Source: Bugula neritina (lineage: Eukaryota; Bryozoa; Gymnolaemata; Cheilostomatida; Bugulidae). From it: 64,000 nt of DNA. The notes under the pieces were generated by a model that saw only the letters and a program-made list of their open reading frames with translations, was not told where the DNA came from and made no database searches. The stretch covers positions 372,001 through 436,000 of the forward strand of contig CAXIUT010000097.1 of assembly GCA_964035545.1 (NCBI GenBank), in the 5' to 3' direction. Below, one piece after another: positions 1-13,746 of the stretch (positions are counted from its first letter, which is position 1; each line of letters starts with the position of its first letter). The position numbers and the translations under genes are program-made.

Positions 1-77
1 GCAAAATACTGCAACATATTGAAATGCACTGTAACATATTGAAATACACTGCAACACAATGAAATATACTGCAACAT

Positions 78-107
78 ACCTAAATATACGGTATTATACC
101 AAAATAT
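78..107. repeat. GGT-N5-ACC module, first of 62 placed copies
   Basis: Three consecutive monomers have lost ACTG and begin ACCT, ACGG and ACCA, yet stay in 10-bp register. The middle holds an imperfect palindrome, GGTATTATACC here and GGTGATATACC, GGTAATATACC or GGTAAAATACC elsewhere. The outer GGT and ACC are kept in all copies I placed. Further copies start at 487, 2009, 2935, 4212, 5448, 6288, 7074, 8230, 9586, 10426, 11282, 12638, 13478, 14404, 15511, 16597, 17397, 17806, 19358, 20355, 20634, 21474, 22400, 23507, 24593, 25393, 25802, 27354, 28351, 29707, 30547, 31473, 32073, 32463, 33549, 34349, 34758, 35930, 36770, 38272, 39198, 40425, 41448, 42794, 43634, 44559, 45786, 46852, 47432, 48532, 49554, 51000, 52066, 53222, 55045, 56111, 57267, 58613, 59833, 61385 and 62605. 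Mean spacing is about 1.0 kb. A protein-binding role is possible but only inferred. Confidence 0.8.
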
Positions 108-167
108 ACTGTAACACATTGAAAAATACTGCAACATACTGAAATACACTGCAACACACCGAAAAAC

Positions 168-176
168 ACTGAAAAT
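168..176. repeat. 9-bp monomer (one base short), phase marker
   Basis: The unit reads ACTGAAAAT before the next ACTG, one base shorter than the decamer, and moves the ACTG phase by one. Equivalent 9-bp units, with AAAAT or AAATT after ACTG, recur with their higher-order blocks, for example near 2,100, 4,306, 6,379, 8,324, 10,518, 13,570, 15,604, 17,487, 20,447, 38,360, 41,540 and 53,310. A different 9-bp unit (ACATAACAT) occurs near 7,443, 52,437 and 56,481. Because copies inherit these short units, they work as block markers. Confidence 0.85.
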
Positions 177-766
177 ACTGTAACACACTGAAATATACTG
201 CAAAATACTGAAATATACTGCAAAATACTGAAATACACTGCTACATACTGAAATATACTGCAACACACCGCAACATACTGCAACATACTAAAGTATACTG
301 CAACATACTGAAATACACTGCAAAATACTGAAATACACTATAACATACTGAAATATACTGCAACATACTGAAATACACTGCTACATACTGAAATATACTG
401 CAACACACAGCAACATACTGCAACATACTAAAATACACCGTAACATATTGGAATACCCTGCAACACATTGAAATATACTGCAACATACCTAAATATACGG
501 TGATATACCAAAATAAACTGTAACACATTTAAAAATACTGCAACATACTGAAATACACTGCAACACTCTGAAATACACTGCAAAATACTGTAACACACTG
601 AAATATACTGCAACACACTGCAACATACTGCAACATACTAGAATACACTGTAACATATTGAAATATACTGCAATATACTGAAAAACACTGCTATATACCG
701 AAATATACTGCAACACACTACAACATACTGCAACATGCTAAAATATACTGCAACCTACTGAAATAC

Positions 767-778
767 CCTGCAAAATAT
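767..778. repeat. 12-bp monomer (two bases long), phase marker
   Basis: The unit CCTGCAAAATAT lies between two normal decamers and is two bases too long. The same 12-bp unit recurs, with AT or GT as the extra pair, near 18,090, 26,087, 35,043, 37,054, 48,820, 60,116 and 62,888, always in the same neighbourhood. It is therefore inherited by block duplication and was not created independently. It accounts for the extra 2 bp in the 2,772-bp duplication. Confidence 0.85.
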
Positions 779-1698
779 ACTGAAATACACTGTAACATAC
801 TGAAGTATACTGCAACATACTGAAATACACTGCTACATACTGAAATTTACTGCGACACACTGCAACATACTGCAACATACTAAAATGCACTGTAACATAG
901 TGAAATAGACTGCAACACATTGAAATATACTGCAAAATACTGAAATACACTGCTATATACTGAAATTTACTGCAACACACTGCAACATACTGCAACATAC
1001 TAAAATATACTGCAACATACTGAAATACACTGCAAAATATTCAAATACACTGTAACATATTGAAATATACTGCAACATACGGAAATACAGTGCTACATAC
1101 TGAAATATACTGCAACATACTGCAACATAGTGAAATACACTGCAACATACTGCAAGATAGTGAAATACACTGTAACATACTGGAGTATACTGCAACATGC
1201 TGAAATACACTGCTACATACTGAAATATACTGCAACACACAGCAACATACTGCAACATACTAAAATACACTGTGACATGTTGGAATACACTGCAACACAT
1301 TGAAATATACTGCAAAATACTGAAATACACTGCTACATACTTAAATATACTGCGACACACTGCAACATACTGCAACATACTAAAATACACTGTAACATAT
1401 TGAAATAGACTGCAACACAATGAAATATACTGTAAAATACTAAAATACACTGCTAAATACTGAAATATACTGCAACACACTGCAAGATACTGCAACATAC
1501 TAAAATATACTGCAACATACTGAAATACACTGCAGAATACTGAAATACACTGTAACATACTGAAATACACTGCAAAATACTGAAATACACTGCTACATAC
1601 TGAAATATACTGCAACACACTGCGACATACTGCAACATACTAAAATACACTGTAACATATTGAAATACACTGCAACACATTGAAATATACTGCAATGT

Positions 1699-1738
1699 AC
1701 CGAAATATATGGTAAACTACTGAAATATACTGTCACAC
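1699..1738. repeat. ACC-N9-GGT module, first of 42 placed copies
   Basis: A second diverged block starts ACCGAAATATATGGT, is followed by AAACT or CAACT, and then carries a GTCACAC monomer. It has the opposite polarity to the other module: ACC comes first and GGT second. Further copies start near 2615, 5098, 5898, 6754, 9236, 10036, 12288, 13088, 14084, 16257, 17047, 19018, 19808, 21084, 22080, 24253, 25043, 27014, 27804, 29357, 30157, 31153, 33209, 33999, 35590, 36380, 37982, 38878, 42454, 43244, 44240, 46532, 47092, 48142, 51746, 55791, 58273, 59443, 61045, 62215 and 63817. The base after GGT splits the copies into an A class and a C class; in the 8-9 kb units an A-class copy precedes a C-class copy by about 790-800 bp. 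Confidence 0.78.
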
Positions 1739-2337
1739 ATTGAAAAACACTGCAACATACTGAAATATACTGCAACATACTGAAATACACTGTAACATAT
1801 TGAAATATACTGCAACATACTGAAATACAGTGCTACATACTGAAATATACTGCAACATACTGCAACATAGTGAAATAAACTGCAACATACTGCAAGATAG
1901 TGAAATACACTGTAACATACTGAAATACACCGCAAAATACTACAACATATTGAAATGCACTGTAACATATTGAAATACACTGCAACACATTGAAATGTAC
2001 TGCAACATACCTAAATATACGGTAATATACCAAAATATACTGTAACACATTGAAAAATACTGCAACATACTGAAATACACTGCAACACACCGAAAAACAC
2101 TGAAAATACTGTAACACACTGAAATATACTGCAAAATACTGAAATATACTGCAACATACTGAAATATACTGCTACATACTGAAATATACTGCAACACACT
2201 GCAACATACTGCAACATACTAGAATACACTGTAACATAATGAAATACACTGCAACACATTGAAATATACTGCAAAATACTGAAATACACTGCTATATACT
2301 GAAATACACTGCAACACACTACAACATACTGCAACAT

Positions 2338-2344
2338 GCTAAAA
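2338..2344. repeat. 7-bp monomer GCTAAAA, phase marker
   Basis: The unit GCTAAAA is followed directly by GCTGCAACAT, three bases short of a decamer. The same junction recurs near 3746, 6617, 7884, 10935, 13807, 15165, 20008, 21803, 23158, 28004, 30876, 38602, 40010, 40885, 41102, 43965, 45367, 46257, 50582, 51471, 52877, 54627, 55516 and 56922. Since all copies share the same break, it probably arose once, by a small deletion in a GCTAAAATAY-ACTG context, and spread with the blocks. Confidence 0.85.
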
Positions 2345-4560
2345 GCTGCAACATACTGAAATACACTGCTACATACTGAAATATACTGCAACACATTGCA
2401 ACATACTGCAACATACTAAAGTATACTGCAACATACTGAAATACACTGCAGAATACTGAAATACACTGTAAGATACTGAAATATACTGCAAAATACTGAA
2501 ATACATTGCTACATACTGAAATATACTGCAACACACTGCGACATACTGCAACATACTAAAATACACTGTAACATATTGAAATACACTGCAACACATTGAA
2601 ATATATTGCAATGTACCGAAATATATGGTAAACTACTGAAATATACTGTCACACATTGAAAAATACTGCAACATACTGAAATATACTGCGACACATTGCA
2701 ATATACTGTAACATACTGAAATATCCTGTAGCACACTGAAATACACTGCAACATACTGAAATACACTGTAACATATTGAAATATACTGCAACATACTGAA
2801 ATACAGTGCTACATACTGAAATATACTGCAACATACTGCAACATAGTAAAATTCACTGTAACATACTGAAAAACACTGCAACATACTACAACATATTGAA
2901 ATACACTGCAACACATTGAAATATACTGCAACATACCTAAATATACGGTGATATACCAAAATAAACTGTAACACATTTAAAAATACTGCAACATACTGAA
3001 ATACACTGCAACACTCTGAAATACACTGCAAAATACTGTAACACACTGAAATATACTGCAACACACTGCAACATACTGCAACATACTAGAATACACTGTA
3101 ACATATTGAAATATACTGCAACATACTGAAATACACTGCTATATACTGAAATATACTGCAACACACTACAACATACTGCAACATGCTAAAATATACTGCA
3201 ACATACTGAAATACCCTGCAAAATACTGAAATACACTGTAACATACTGAAGTATACTGCAACATACTGAAATACACTGCTACATACTGAAACATACTGCA
3301 ACACACAGCAACATACTGCAACATACTAAAATACACTGTAACATATTGGAATACACTGCAACACATTGAAATATACTGCAAAATACTGAAATACACTGCT
3401 ACATACTGAAATTTACTGCGACACACTGCAACATACTGCAACATACTAAAATGCGCTGTAACATAGTGAAATAGACTGCAACACATTGAAATATACTGCA
3501 AAATACTGAAGTACACTGCTATATACTGAAATACACTGCAACACGCTACAACATACTGCAACATGCTAAAATATACTGCAACATACTGAAATACACTGCA
3601 AAATACTGAAATACACTGTAACATACTGAAGTATACTGCAACATACTGAATCACACTGCTACATACTGAAATATACTGCAAAATACTGAAATACACTGCT
3701 ATATACTGAAATACACTGCAACACACTACAACATACTGCAACATGCTAAAAGCTGCAACATACTGAAATACACTGCTACATACTGAAATATACTGCAACA
3801 CACAGCAACTTACTGCAACATACTAAAATATACTGCAACATACTGAAATACACTGCAAAATATTCAAATACACTGTAACATACTGAAATATACTGCTACA
3901 CATTGCAATATACTGTAACATACTGAAATATTCTGTAGCACACTGAAATACACTGCAACTCACTGAAATATACTGCAACATACTGAAATACACTGTAACA
4001 TATTGAAATATACTGCAACATACTGAAATACAGTGCTACATACTGAAATATACTGCAACATACTGCAACATAGTGAAATACACTGCAACATACTGCAAGA
4101 TAGTGAAATACACTGTAACATACTGAAATACACCGCAAAAAACTACAACATATTGAAATGCACTGTAACCTATTGAAATACACTGCAACACATTGAAATA
4201 TACTGCAACATACCTAGATATACGGTAATATACCAAAATATACTGTAACACATTGAAAAATACTGCAACATACTGAAATACACTGCAACACACCGAAAAA
4301 CACTGAAATTACTGTAACACACTGAAATATACTGCAAAATACTGAAATATACTGCAAAATACTGAAATACACTGCTACATACTGAAATATTTTGCAACAC
4401 ACTGCAACATACTGCAACATACTAAAGTATACTGCAACATACTGAAATACACTGCAAAATACTGAAATACACTATAACATACTGAAATATACTTCAACAT
4501 ACTGAAATATACTGCTACATACTGAAATACACTGCAACACACTACAACATACTGCAACAT

Positions 4561-4567
4561 GCTAGTA
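4561..4567. repeat. 7-bp monomer GCTAGTA, phase marker
   Basis: GCTAGTA is followed by GCTGCATTAT, again three bases short. Copies lie near 8699, 11751, 15720, 23716, 28820, 32671, 41917, 53691 and 57736. It looks like a diverged derivative of the GCTAAAA marker because it has the same length and the same following GCTGC. It is missing between 20,456 and 20,457, where a 1,077-bp stretch is absent. Confidence 0.83.
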
Positions 4568-6041
4568 GCTGCATTATACTGAAATACACTGCTACATACT
4601 GAAATATACTGCAAAACACACCAACATACTGCAACATACTAAAATATACTGCAACATACTAGAATACACTGTAACATAATGAATTACACTGCAACACATT
4701 GAAATATACTGCAAAATACTGAAATACACTGCTATATACTGAAATATACTGCAACACACTACAACATACTGCAACATGCTAAAATCTACTGCAACGAACT
4801 GAAATACCCTGCAAAATACTGAAATACACTGTAAGATACTGAAATACACTGCTACATACTGAAATATACTGCAACACACTGCAACATACTGCAACATACT
4901 AAAATATACTGCAACATACTGAAATACACTGCAGAATACTGAAATACACTGTAACATACTGAAATATACTGCAAAATACTGAAATACACTGCTACATACT
5001 GAAATATACTGCAACACACTGCGACATACTGCAACATACTAAAATACACTGTAACATATTGAAATACACTGCAACACATTGAAATATACTGCAATGTACC
5101 GAAATATATGGTAAACTACTGAAATATACTGTCACACATTGAAAAATACTGCAACATACTGAAATATACTGCGACACATTGCAATATACTGTAACATACT
5201 GAAATATGCTGTAGCACACTGAAATACACTGCAACTCACTGAAATATACTGCAACATACTGAAATACACTGTAACATATTGAAATATACTGCAACATACT
5301 GAAATACACTGCTACATACTAAATTTTACTGCAACATACTGCAACATAGTGAAATACACTGTAACATACTGAAATACACTGCAACATAATGAAATATACT
5401 ACAACATATTGAAATACACTGCAACACATTGAAATATACTGCATTATACCTAAATATACGGTGATATACCAAAATATACTGTAACACATTTAAAAATACT
5501 GCAACATACTGAAATACACTGCAAAAAACTGTAACACACTGAAATAAACTGCAACACACTGCAACATACTGCAACATACTAAAATATACTGTAACATATT
5601 GAAATAGACTGCAACACATTGAAATATACTGTAAATTACTGAAATACACTGCTAAATACTGAAATATACTGCAACACACTGCAAGATACTGCAACATACT
5701 AAAATATATTGCAACATACTGAAATACACTGCAGAATACTGAAATACACTGTAACATACTGAAATATACTGCAAAATACTGAAATACACTGCTACATACT
5801 GAAATATACTGCAACACACTGCGACATACTGCAACATACTAAATTACACTGTAACATATTGAAATACACTGCAACACATTGAAATATACTGCAATGTACC
5901 GAAATATATGGTCAACTACTGAAATATACTGTCACACATTGAAAAACACTGCAACATACTGAAATATACTGCGACACATTGCAATATACTCTAACATACT
6001 GAAATATGCTGTAGCACACTGAAATACACTGCAACTCACTG

Positions 6042-9000
6042 AAATATACTGCAACATACTGAAATACACTGTAACATATTGAAATATACTGCAACATACT
6101 GAAATACAGTGCTACATACTGAAATATACTGCAACATACTGCAACATAGTGAAATCCACTGCAACATACTGCAAGATAGTGAAATACACTGTAACATACT
6201 GAAATACACCGCAAAATACTACAACATTTTGAAATGCACTGTAACATATTGAAATACACTGCAACACATTGAAATGTACTGCAACATACCTAAATATACG
6301 GTAATATACCAAAATATACTGTAACACATTGAAAAATACTGCAACATACTGAAATACACTGCAACACACCGAAAAACACTGAAAATACTGTAACACACTG
6401 AAATATACTGCAAAATACTGAAATATTCTGCAACATACTGAAATATACTGCTACATACTGAAATATACTGCAAAACACTGCAACATACTGCAACATACTA
6501 GAATACACTGTAACATAATGAAATACACTGCAACACATTGAAATATACTGCAAAATACTGAAATACACTGCTATATACTGAAATACACTGCAACACACTA
6601 CAACATACTGCAACATGCTAAAAGCTGCAACATACTGAAATACACTGCTACATACTGAAATATACTGCAACACATTGCAACATACTGCAACATACTAAAG
6701 TATACTGCAACATACTGAAATACACTGCAACACATTGAAATATACTGCAATGTACCGAAATATATGGTAAACTACTGAAATATACTGTCACACATTGAAA
6801 AATACTGCAACATACTGAAATATACTGCGACACATTGCAATATACTGTAACATACTGAAATATCCTGTAGCACACTGAAATACACTGCAACATACTGAAA
6901 TACACTGTAACATATTGAAATATACTGCAACATACTGAAATACAGTGCTACATACTGAAATATACTGCAACATACTGCAACATAGTGAAATTCACTGTAA
7001 CATACTGAAAAACACTGCAACATACTACAACATATTGAAATACACTGCAACACATTGAAATATACTGCAACATACCTAAATATACGGTGATATACCAAAA
7101 TAAACTGTAACACATTTAAAAATACTGCAACATACTGAAATACACTGCAACACTCTGAAATACACACCAAAATACTGTAACACACTGAAATATACTGCAA
7201 CACACTGCAACATACTGCAACATACTAGAATACACTGTAACATATTGAAATATACTGCAACATACTGAAATACACTGCTATATACTGAAATATACTGCAA
7301 CACACTACAACATACTGCAACATGCTAAAATATACTGCAACATACTGAAATACCTTGCAAAATACTGGAATACACTGTAACATACTGAAGTATACTGCAA
7401 CATACTGAAATACACTGCTACATACTGAAATATACTGCAACACACATAACATACTGCAACATACTAAAGTACACTGTAACATATTGGAATACACTGCAAC
7501 ACATTGAAATATACTGCAAAATACTGAAATACACTGCTACATACTGAAAATTACTGCGACACACTGCAACATACTGCAACATACTAAAATGCGCTGTAAC
7601 ATAGTGAAATAGACTGCAACACATTGAAATATACTGCAAAATACTGAAATACACTGCTATATACTGAAATACACTGCAACACACTACAACATACTGCAAC
7701 ATGCTAAAATATACTGCAACATACTGAAATACACTGCAAAATACTGAAATACACTGTAACATACTGAAGTATACTGCAACATACTGAAATACACTGCTAC
7801 ATACTGAAATATACTGCAAAATACTGAAATACACTGCTATATACTGAAATACACTGCAACACACTACAACATACTGCAACATGCTAAAAGCTGCAACATA
7901 CTGAAATACACTGCTACATACTGAAATATACTGCAACACACAGCAACTTACTGCAACATACTAAAATATACTGCAACATACTGAAATACACTGCAAAATA
8001 TTCAAATACACTGTAACATATTGAAATATACTGCAACATACTGAAATACAGTGCTACATACTGAAATACACTGCAACATACTGCAACATAGTGAAATACA
8101 CTGCAACATACTGCAAGATAGTGAAATACACTGTAACATACTGAAATACACCGCAAAAAACTACAACATATTGAAATGCACTGTAACCTATTGAAATACA
8201 CTGCAACACATTGAAATATACTGCAACATACCTAGATATACGGTAATATACCAAAATATACTGTAACACATTGAAAAATACTGCAACATACTGAAATACA
8301 CTGCAACACACCGAAAAACACTGAAATTACTGTAACACACTGAAATATACTGCAAAATACTGAAATATACTGCAAAATACTGAAATACACTGCTACATAC
8401 TGAAATATTTTGCAACACACTGCAACATACTGCAACATACTAAAGTATACTGCAACATACTGAAATACACTGCAAAATACTGAAATACACTATAACATAC
8501 TGAAATATACTTCAACATACTGAAATATACTGCTACATACTGAAATATACTGCAACACACTGCAACATACTGCAACATACTAGAATACACTGTAACATAA
8601 TGAAATACACTGCAACACATTGAAATATACTGCAAAATACTGAAATACACTGCTATATACTGAAATACACTGCAACACACTACAACATACTGCAACATGC
8701 TAGTAGCTGCATTATACTGAAATACACTGCTACATACTGAAATATACTGCAAAACACAGCAACATACTGCAACATACTAAAATATACTGCAACATACTAG
8801 AATACACTGTAACATAATGAATTACACTGCAACACATTGAAATATACTGCAAAATACTGAAATACACTGCTATATACTGAAATATACTGCAACACACTAC
8901 AACATACTGCAACATGCTAAAATCTACTGCAACGAACTGAAATACCCTGCAAAATACTGAAATACACTGTAAGATACTGAAATACACTGCTACATACTGA

Positions 9001-10179
9001 AATATACTGCAACACACTGCAACATACTGCAACATACTAAAATATACTGCAACATACTGAAATACACTGCAGAATACTGAAATACACTGTAACATACTGA
9101 AATATACTGCAAAACACTGAAATACACTGCTACATACTGAAATATACTGCAACACACTGCGACATACTGCAACATACTAAAATACACTGTAACATATTGA
9201 AATACACTGCAACACATTGAAATATACTGCAATGTACCGAAATATATGGTAAACTACTGAAATATACTGTCACACATTGAAAAATACTGCAACATACTGA
9301 AATATACTGCGACACATTGCAATATACTGTAACATACTGAAATATGCTGTAGCACACTGAAATACACTGCAACTCACTGAAATATACTGCAACATACTGA
9401 AATACACTGTAACATATTGAAATATACTGCAACATACTGAAATACACTGCTACATACTAAATTTTACTGCAACATACTGCAACATAGTGAAATACACTGT
9501 AACATACTGAAATACACTGCAACATAATGAAATATACTACAACATATTGAAATACACTGCAACACATTGAAATATACTGCATTATACCTAAATATACGGT
9601 GATATACCAAAATATACTGTAACACATTTAAAAATACTGCAACATACTGAAATACACTGCAAAAAACTGTAACACACTGAAATAAACTGCAACACACTGC
9701 AACATACTGCAACGTACTAAAATATACTGTAACATATTGAAATAGACTGCAACACATTGAAATATACTGTAAATTACTGAAATACACTGCTAAATACTGA
9801 AATATACTGCAACACACTGCAAGATACTGCAACATACTAAAATATATTGCAACATACTGAAATACACTGCAGAATACTGAAATACACTGTAACATACTGA
9901 AATATACTGCAAAATACTGAAATACACTGCTACATACTGAAATATACTGCAACACACTGCGACATACTGCAACATACTAAATTACACTGTAACATATTGA
10001 AATACACTGCAACACATTGAAATATACTGCAATGTACCGAAATATATGGTCAACTACTGAAATATACTGTCACACATTGAAAAACACTGCAACATACTGA
10101 AATATACTGCGACACATTGCAATATACTCTAACATACTGAAATATGCTGTAGCACACTGAAATACACTGCAACTCACTG
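6042..10179. repeat. 4.14-kb higher-order unit, copy 2
   Basis: This is the second member of the 4.1-4.3 kb pair and follows the order of 1,763-6,041 with indels of 140 and 120 bp and single-base changes. A further partial repeat of its start runs from 10,180 to about 10,694 at an offset of 4,138 bp. There it is interrupted by the jump that defines the 3,052-bp duplication. A private change near 7,163 turns an ACTGC monomer start into ACACC. Equivalent monomers near 52,155 and 56,200 read ACACT, suggesting descent from a shared variant. Confidence 0.8.
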
Positions 10180-10694
10180 AAATATACTGCAACATACTGA
10201 AATACACTGTAACATATTGAAATATACTGCAACATACTGAAATACAGTGCTACATACTGAAATATACTGCAACATACTGCAACATAGTGAAATCCACTGC
10301 AACATACTGCAAGACAGTGAAATACACTGTAACATACTGAAATACACCCCAAAATACTACAACATTTTGAAATGCACTGTAACATATTGAAATACACTGC
10401 AACACATTGAAATGTACTGCAACATACCTAAATATACGGTAATATACCAAAATATACTGTAACACATTGAAAAATACTGCAACATACTGAAATACACTGC
10501 AACACACCGAAAAACACTGAAAATACTGTAACACACTGAAATATACTGCAAAATACTGAAATATACTGCAACATACTGAAATATACTGCTACATACTGAA
10601 ATATACTGCAACACACTGCAACATACTGCAACATACTAGAATACACTGTAACATAATGAAATACACTGCAACACATTGAAATATACTGCAAAAT
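7643..10694. repeat. 3,052-bp tandem duplication, copy 1
   Basis: This stretch is repeated directly next to itself at an offset of 3,052 bp. Marker order, both 7-bp monomers (7884, 8699) and both 9-bp monomers (about 8,324 and 10,518) recur at exactly that offset. The breakpoint can slide within roughly 7,560-7,720 because the flanks are homologous. The length equals 306 monomers minus 8 bp, exactly what two 7-bp and two 9-bp units predict. Few differences from copy 2 were seen; one is a G in AACGTACTAA near 9,713. Confidence 0.85.
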
Positions 10695-13600
10695 ACTGAA
10701 ATACACTGCTATATACTGAAATACACTGCAACACACTACAACATACTGCAACATGCTAAAATATACTGCAACATACTGAAATACACTGCAAAATACTGAA
10801 ATACACTGTAACATACTGAAGTATACTGCAACATACTGAAATACACTGCTACATACTGAAATATACTGCAAAATACTGAAATACACTGCTATATACTGAA
10901 ATACACTGCAACACACTACAACATACTGCAACATGCTAAAAGCTGCAACATACTGAAATACACTGCTACATACTGAAATATACTGCAACACACAGCAACT
11001 TACTGCAACATACTAAAATATACTGCAACATACTGAAATACACTGCAAAATATTCAAATACACTGTAACATATTGAAATATACTGCAACATACTGAAATA
11101 CAGTGCTACATACTGAAATACACTGCAACATACTGCAACATAGTGAAATACACTGCAACATACTGCAAGATAGTGAAATACACTGTAACATACTGAAATA
11201 CACCGCAAAAAACTACAACATATTGAAATGCACTGTAACCTATTGAAATACACTGCAACACATTGAAATATACTGCAACATACCTAGATATACGGTAATA
11301 TACCAAAATATACTGTAACACATTGAAAAATACTGCAACATACTGAAATACACTGCAACACACCGAAAAACACTGAAATTACTGTAACACACTGAAATAT
11401 ACTGCAAAATACTGAAATATACTGCAAAATACTGAAATACACTGCTACATACTGAAATATTTTGCAACACACTGCAACATACTGCAACATACTAAAGTAT
11501 ACTGCAACATACTGAAATACACTGCAAAATACTGAAATACACTATAACATACTGAAATATACTTCAACATACTGAAATATACTGCTACATACTGAAATAT
11601 ACTGCAACACACTGCAACATACTGCAACATACTAGAATACACTGTAACATAATGAAATACACTGCAACACATTGAAATATACTGCAAAATACTGAAATAC
11701 ACTGCTATATACTGAAATACACTGCAACACACTACAACATACTGCAACATGCTAGTAGCTGCATTATACTGAAATACACTGCTACATACTGAAATATACT
11801 GCAAAACACAGCAACATACTGCAACATACTAAAATATACTGCAACATACTAGAATACACTGTAACATAATGAATTACACTGCAACACATTGAAATATACT
11901 GCAAAATACTGAAATACACTGCTATATACTGAAATATACTGCAACACACTACAACATACTGCAACATGCTAAAATCTACTGCAACGAACTGAAATACCCT
12001 GCAAAATACTGAAATACACTGTAAGATACTGAAATACACTGCTACATACTGAAATATACTGCAACACACTGCAACATACTGCAACATACTAAAATATACT
12101 GCAACATACTGAAATACACTGCAGAATACTGAAATACACTGTAACATACTGAAATATACTGCAAAACACTGAAATACACTGCTACATACTGAAATATACT
12201 GCAACACACTGCGACATACTGCAACATACTAAAATACACTGTAACATATTGAAATACACTGCAACACATTGAAATATACTGCAATGTACCGAAATATATG
12301 GTAAACTACTGAAATATACTGTCACACATTGAAAAATACTGCAACATACTGAAATATACTGCGACACATTGCAATATACTGTAACATACTGAAATATGCT
12401 GTAGCACACTGAAATACACTGCAACTCACTGAAATATACTGCAACATACTGAAATACACTGTAACATATTGAAATATACTGCAACATACTGAAATACACT
12501 GCTACATACTAAATTTTACTGCAACATACTGCAACATAGTGAAATACACTGTAACATACTGAAATACACTGCAACATAATGAAATATACTACAACATATT
12601 GAAATACACTGCAACACATTGAAATATACTGCATTATACCTAAATATACGGTGATATACCAAAATATACTGTAACACATTTAAAAATACTGCAACATACT
12701 GAAATACACTGCAAAAAACTGTAACACACTGAAATAAACTGCAACACACTGCAACATACTGCAACATACTAAAATATACTGTAACATATTGAAATAGACT
12801 GCAACACATTGAAATATACTGTAAATTACTGAAATACACTGCTAAATACTGAAATATACTGCAACACACTGCAAGATACTGCAACATACTAAAATATATT
12901 GCAACATACTGAAATACACTGCAGAATACTGAAATACACTGTAACATACTGAAATATACTGCAAAATACTGAAATACACTGCTACATACTGAAATATACT
13001 GCAACACACTGCGACATACTGCAACATACTAAATTACACTGTAACATATTGAAATACACTGCAACACATTGAAATATACTGCAATGTACCGAAATATATG
13101 GTCAACTACTGAAATATACTGTCACACATTGAAAAACACTGCAACATACTGAAATATACTGCGACACATTGCAATATACTCTAACATACTGAAATATGCT
13201 GTAGCACACTGAAATACACTGCAACTCACTGAAATATACTGCAACATACTGAAATACACTGTAACATATTGAAATATACTGCAACATACTGAAATACAGT
13301 GCTACATACTGAAATATACTGCAACATACTGCAACATAGTGAAATCCACTGCAACATACTGCAAGACAGTGAAATACACTGTAACATACTGAAATACACC
13401 CCAAAATACTACAACATTTTGAAATGCACTGTAACATATTGAAATACACTGCAACACATTGAAATGTACTGCAACATACCTAAATATACGGTAATATACC
13501 AAAATATACTGTAACACATTGAAAAATACTGCAACATACTGAAATACACTGCAACACACCGAAAAACACTGAAAATACTGTAACACACTGAAATATACTG

Positions 13601-13746
13601 CAAAATACTGAAATATACTGCAACATACTGAAATATACTGCTACATACTGAAATATACTGCAACACACTGCAACATACTGCAACATACTAGAATACACTG
13701 TAACATAATGAAATACACTGCAACACATTGAAATATACTGCAAAAT
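10695..13746. repeat. 3,052-bp tandem duplication, copy 2
   Basis: This is the second copy of 7,643-10,694. Near its start (10,695-11,000) the GCTAAAATATACTG path of the downstream source is joined to an upstream path. After its end the array follows the GCTAAAAGCTGC path at ~13,807, as in the non-duplicated relatives near 2,338 and 21,803. This is the expected structure of a simple unequal exchange. The last part of this copy also belongs to the 7,996-bp duplication, so the two events overlap. Since both 7,996-bp copies carry the same version, the 3,052-bp event is probably the older one. Confidence 0.83.
11384..12460. repeat. 1,077-bp segment missing from the second 8-9 kb unit
   Basis: The segment lies upstream of the first 7,996-bp copy. 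It is present again at 28,453-29,529 (offset 17,069) ahead of the third unit. It is absent at the junction between copies 1 and 2 (20,456/20,457). With it, the first unit would be 9,073 bp long (11,384-20,456). Its length is 108 monomers minus 3 bp and it contains one 7-bp marker near 11,751, so its loss or gain kept decamer register. One GGT-N5-ACC module lies just upstream (11,282) and one ACC-N9-GGT module (12,288) lies inside. Confidence 0.82.

Larger units (their letters stand above)
1..1772. repeat. Partial 8-9 kb type unit (tail) at the window start
   Basis: This stretch matches 17,320-19,091 at a constant offset of 17,319 bp, with scattered single-base differences (for example near 58, 690 and 727). 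It therefore also matches the equivalent parts of the second and third 8-9 kb units near 25,316 and 34,272. The match ends near 1,773: here the array goes on with ACTGCAACATACTG, whereas the copy at 19,092 goes on with ACTGCGACACATTG. The window therefore opens inside a large higher-order unit. The same stretch carries a 9-bp monomer at 168-176 and a 12-bp monomer at 767-778, both present in the partner copy. Confidence 0.85.
1763..6041. repeat. 4.28-kb higher-order unit, copy 1
   Basis: The sequence from 1,763 is matched from 6,042 onward at an offset of 4,279 bp. The offset becomes 4,139 beyond about 2,440, because the second copy lacks 140 bp (14 monomers). It is 4,138 by about 3,800 and 4,018 between about 3,890 and 4,520. 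It returns to 4,138 from about 4,590, because the second copy carries 120 bp near 8,540-8,660 that are absent here. Two GGT-N5-ACC modules (2009, 2935) lie in the first kilobase, and 7-bp monomers lie at 2,338, ~3,746 and 4,561. Confidence 0.8.

Noticed and set aside
78-107. GGT-N5-ACC module as a rho-independent terminator or riboswitch
   Set aside because: The dyad is only three to five base pairs, is AT-rich, has no following T run, and lies in DNA with no genes.
953-1618. Long minus-strand open frame (221 codons) and its many relatives, e.g. 18,272-18,937, 26,268-26,933, 37,236-37,901, 63,071-63,736, as Cys-rich membrane proteins
   Set aside because: The peptide is the decamer read through three frames in turn, overlapping frames are open at the same time, and block copies change length whenever a GCTAC monomer or indel moves the stop. 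No ribosome site, codon bias or conserved domain is visible.
1699-1738. Replication origin or CENP-B box
   Set aside because: There is no match to the known CENP-B box pattern (YTTCGTTGGAARCGGGA). An origin cannot be supported from AT-richness alone, since the whole array is AT-rich.
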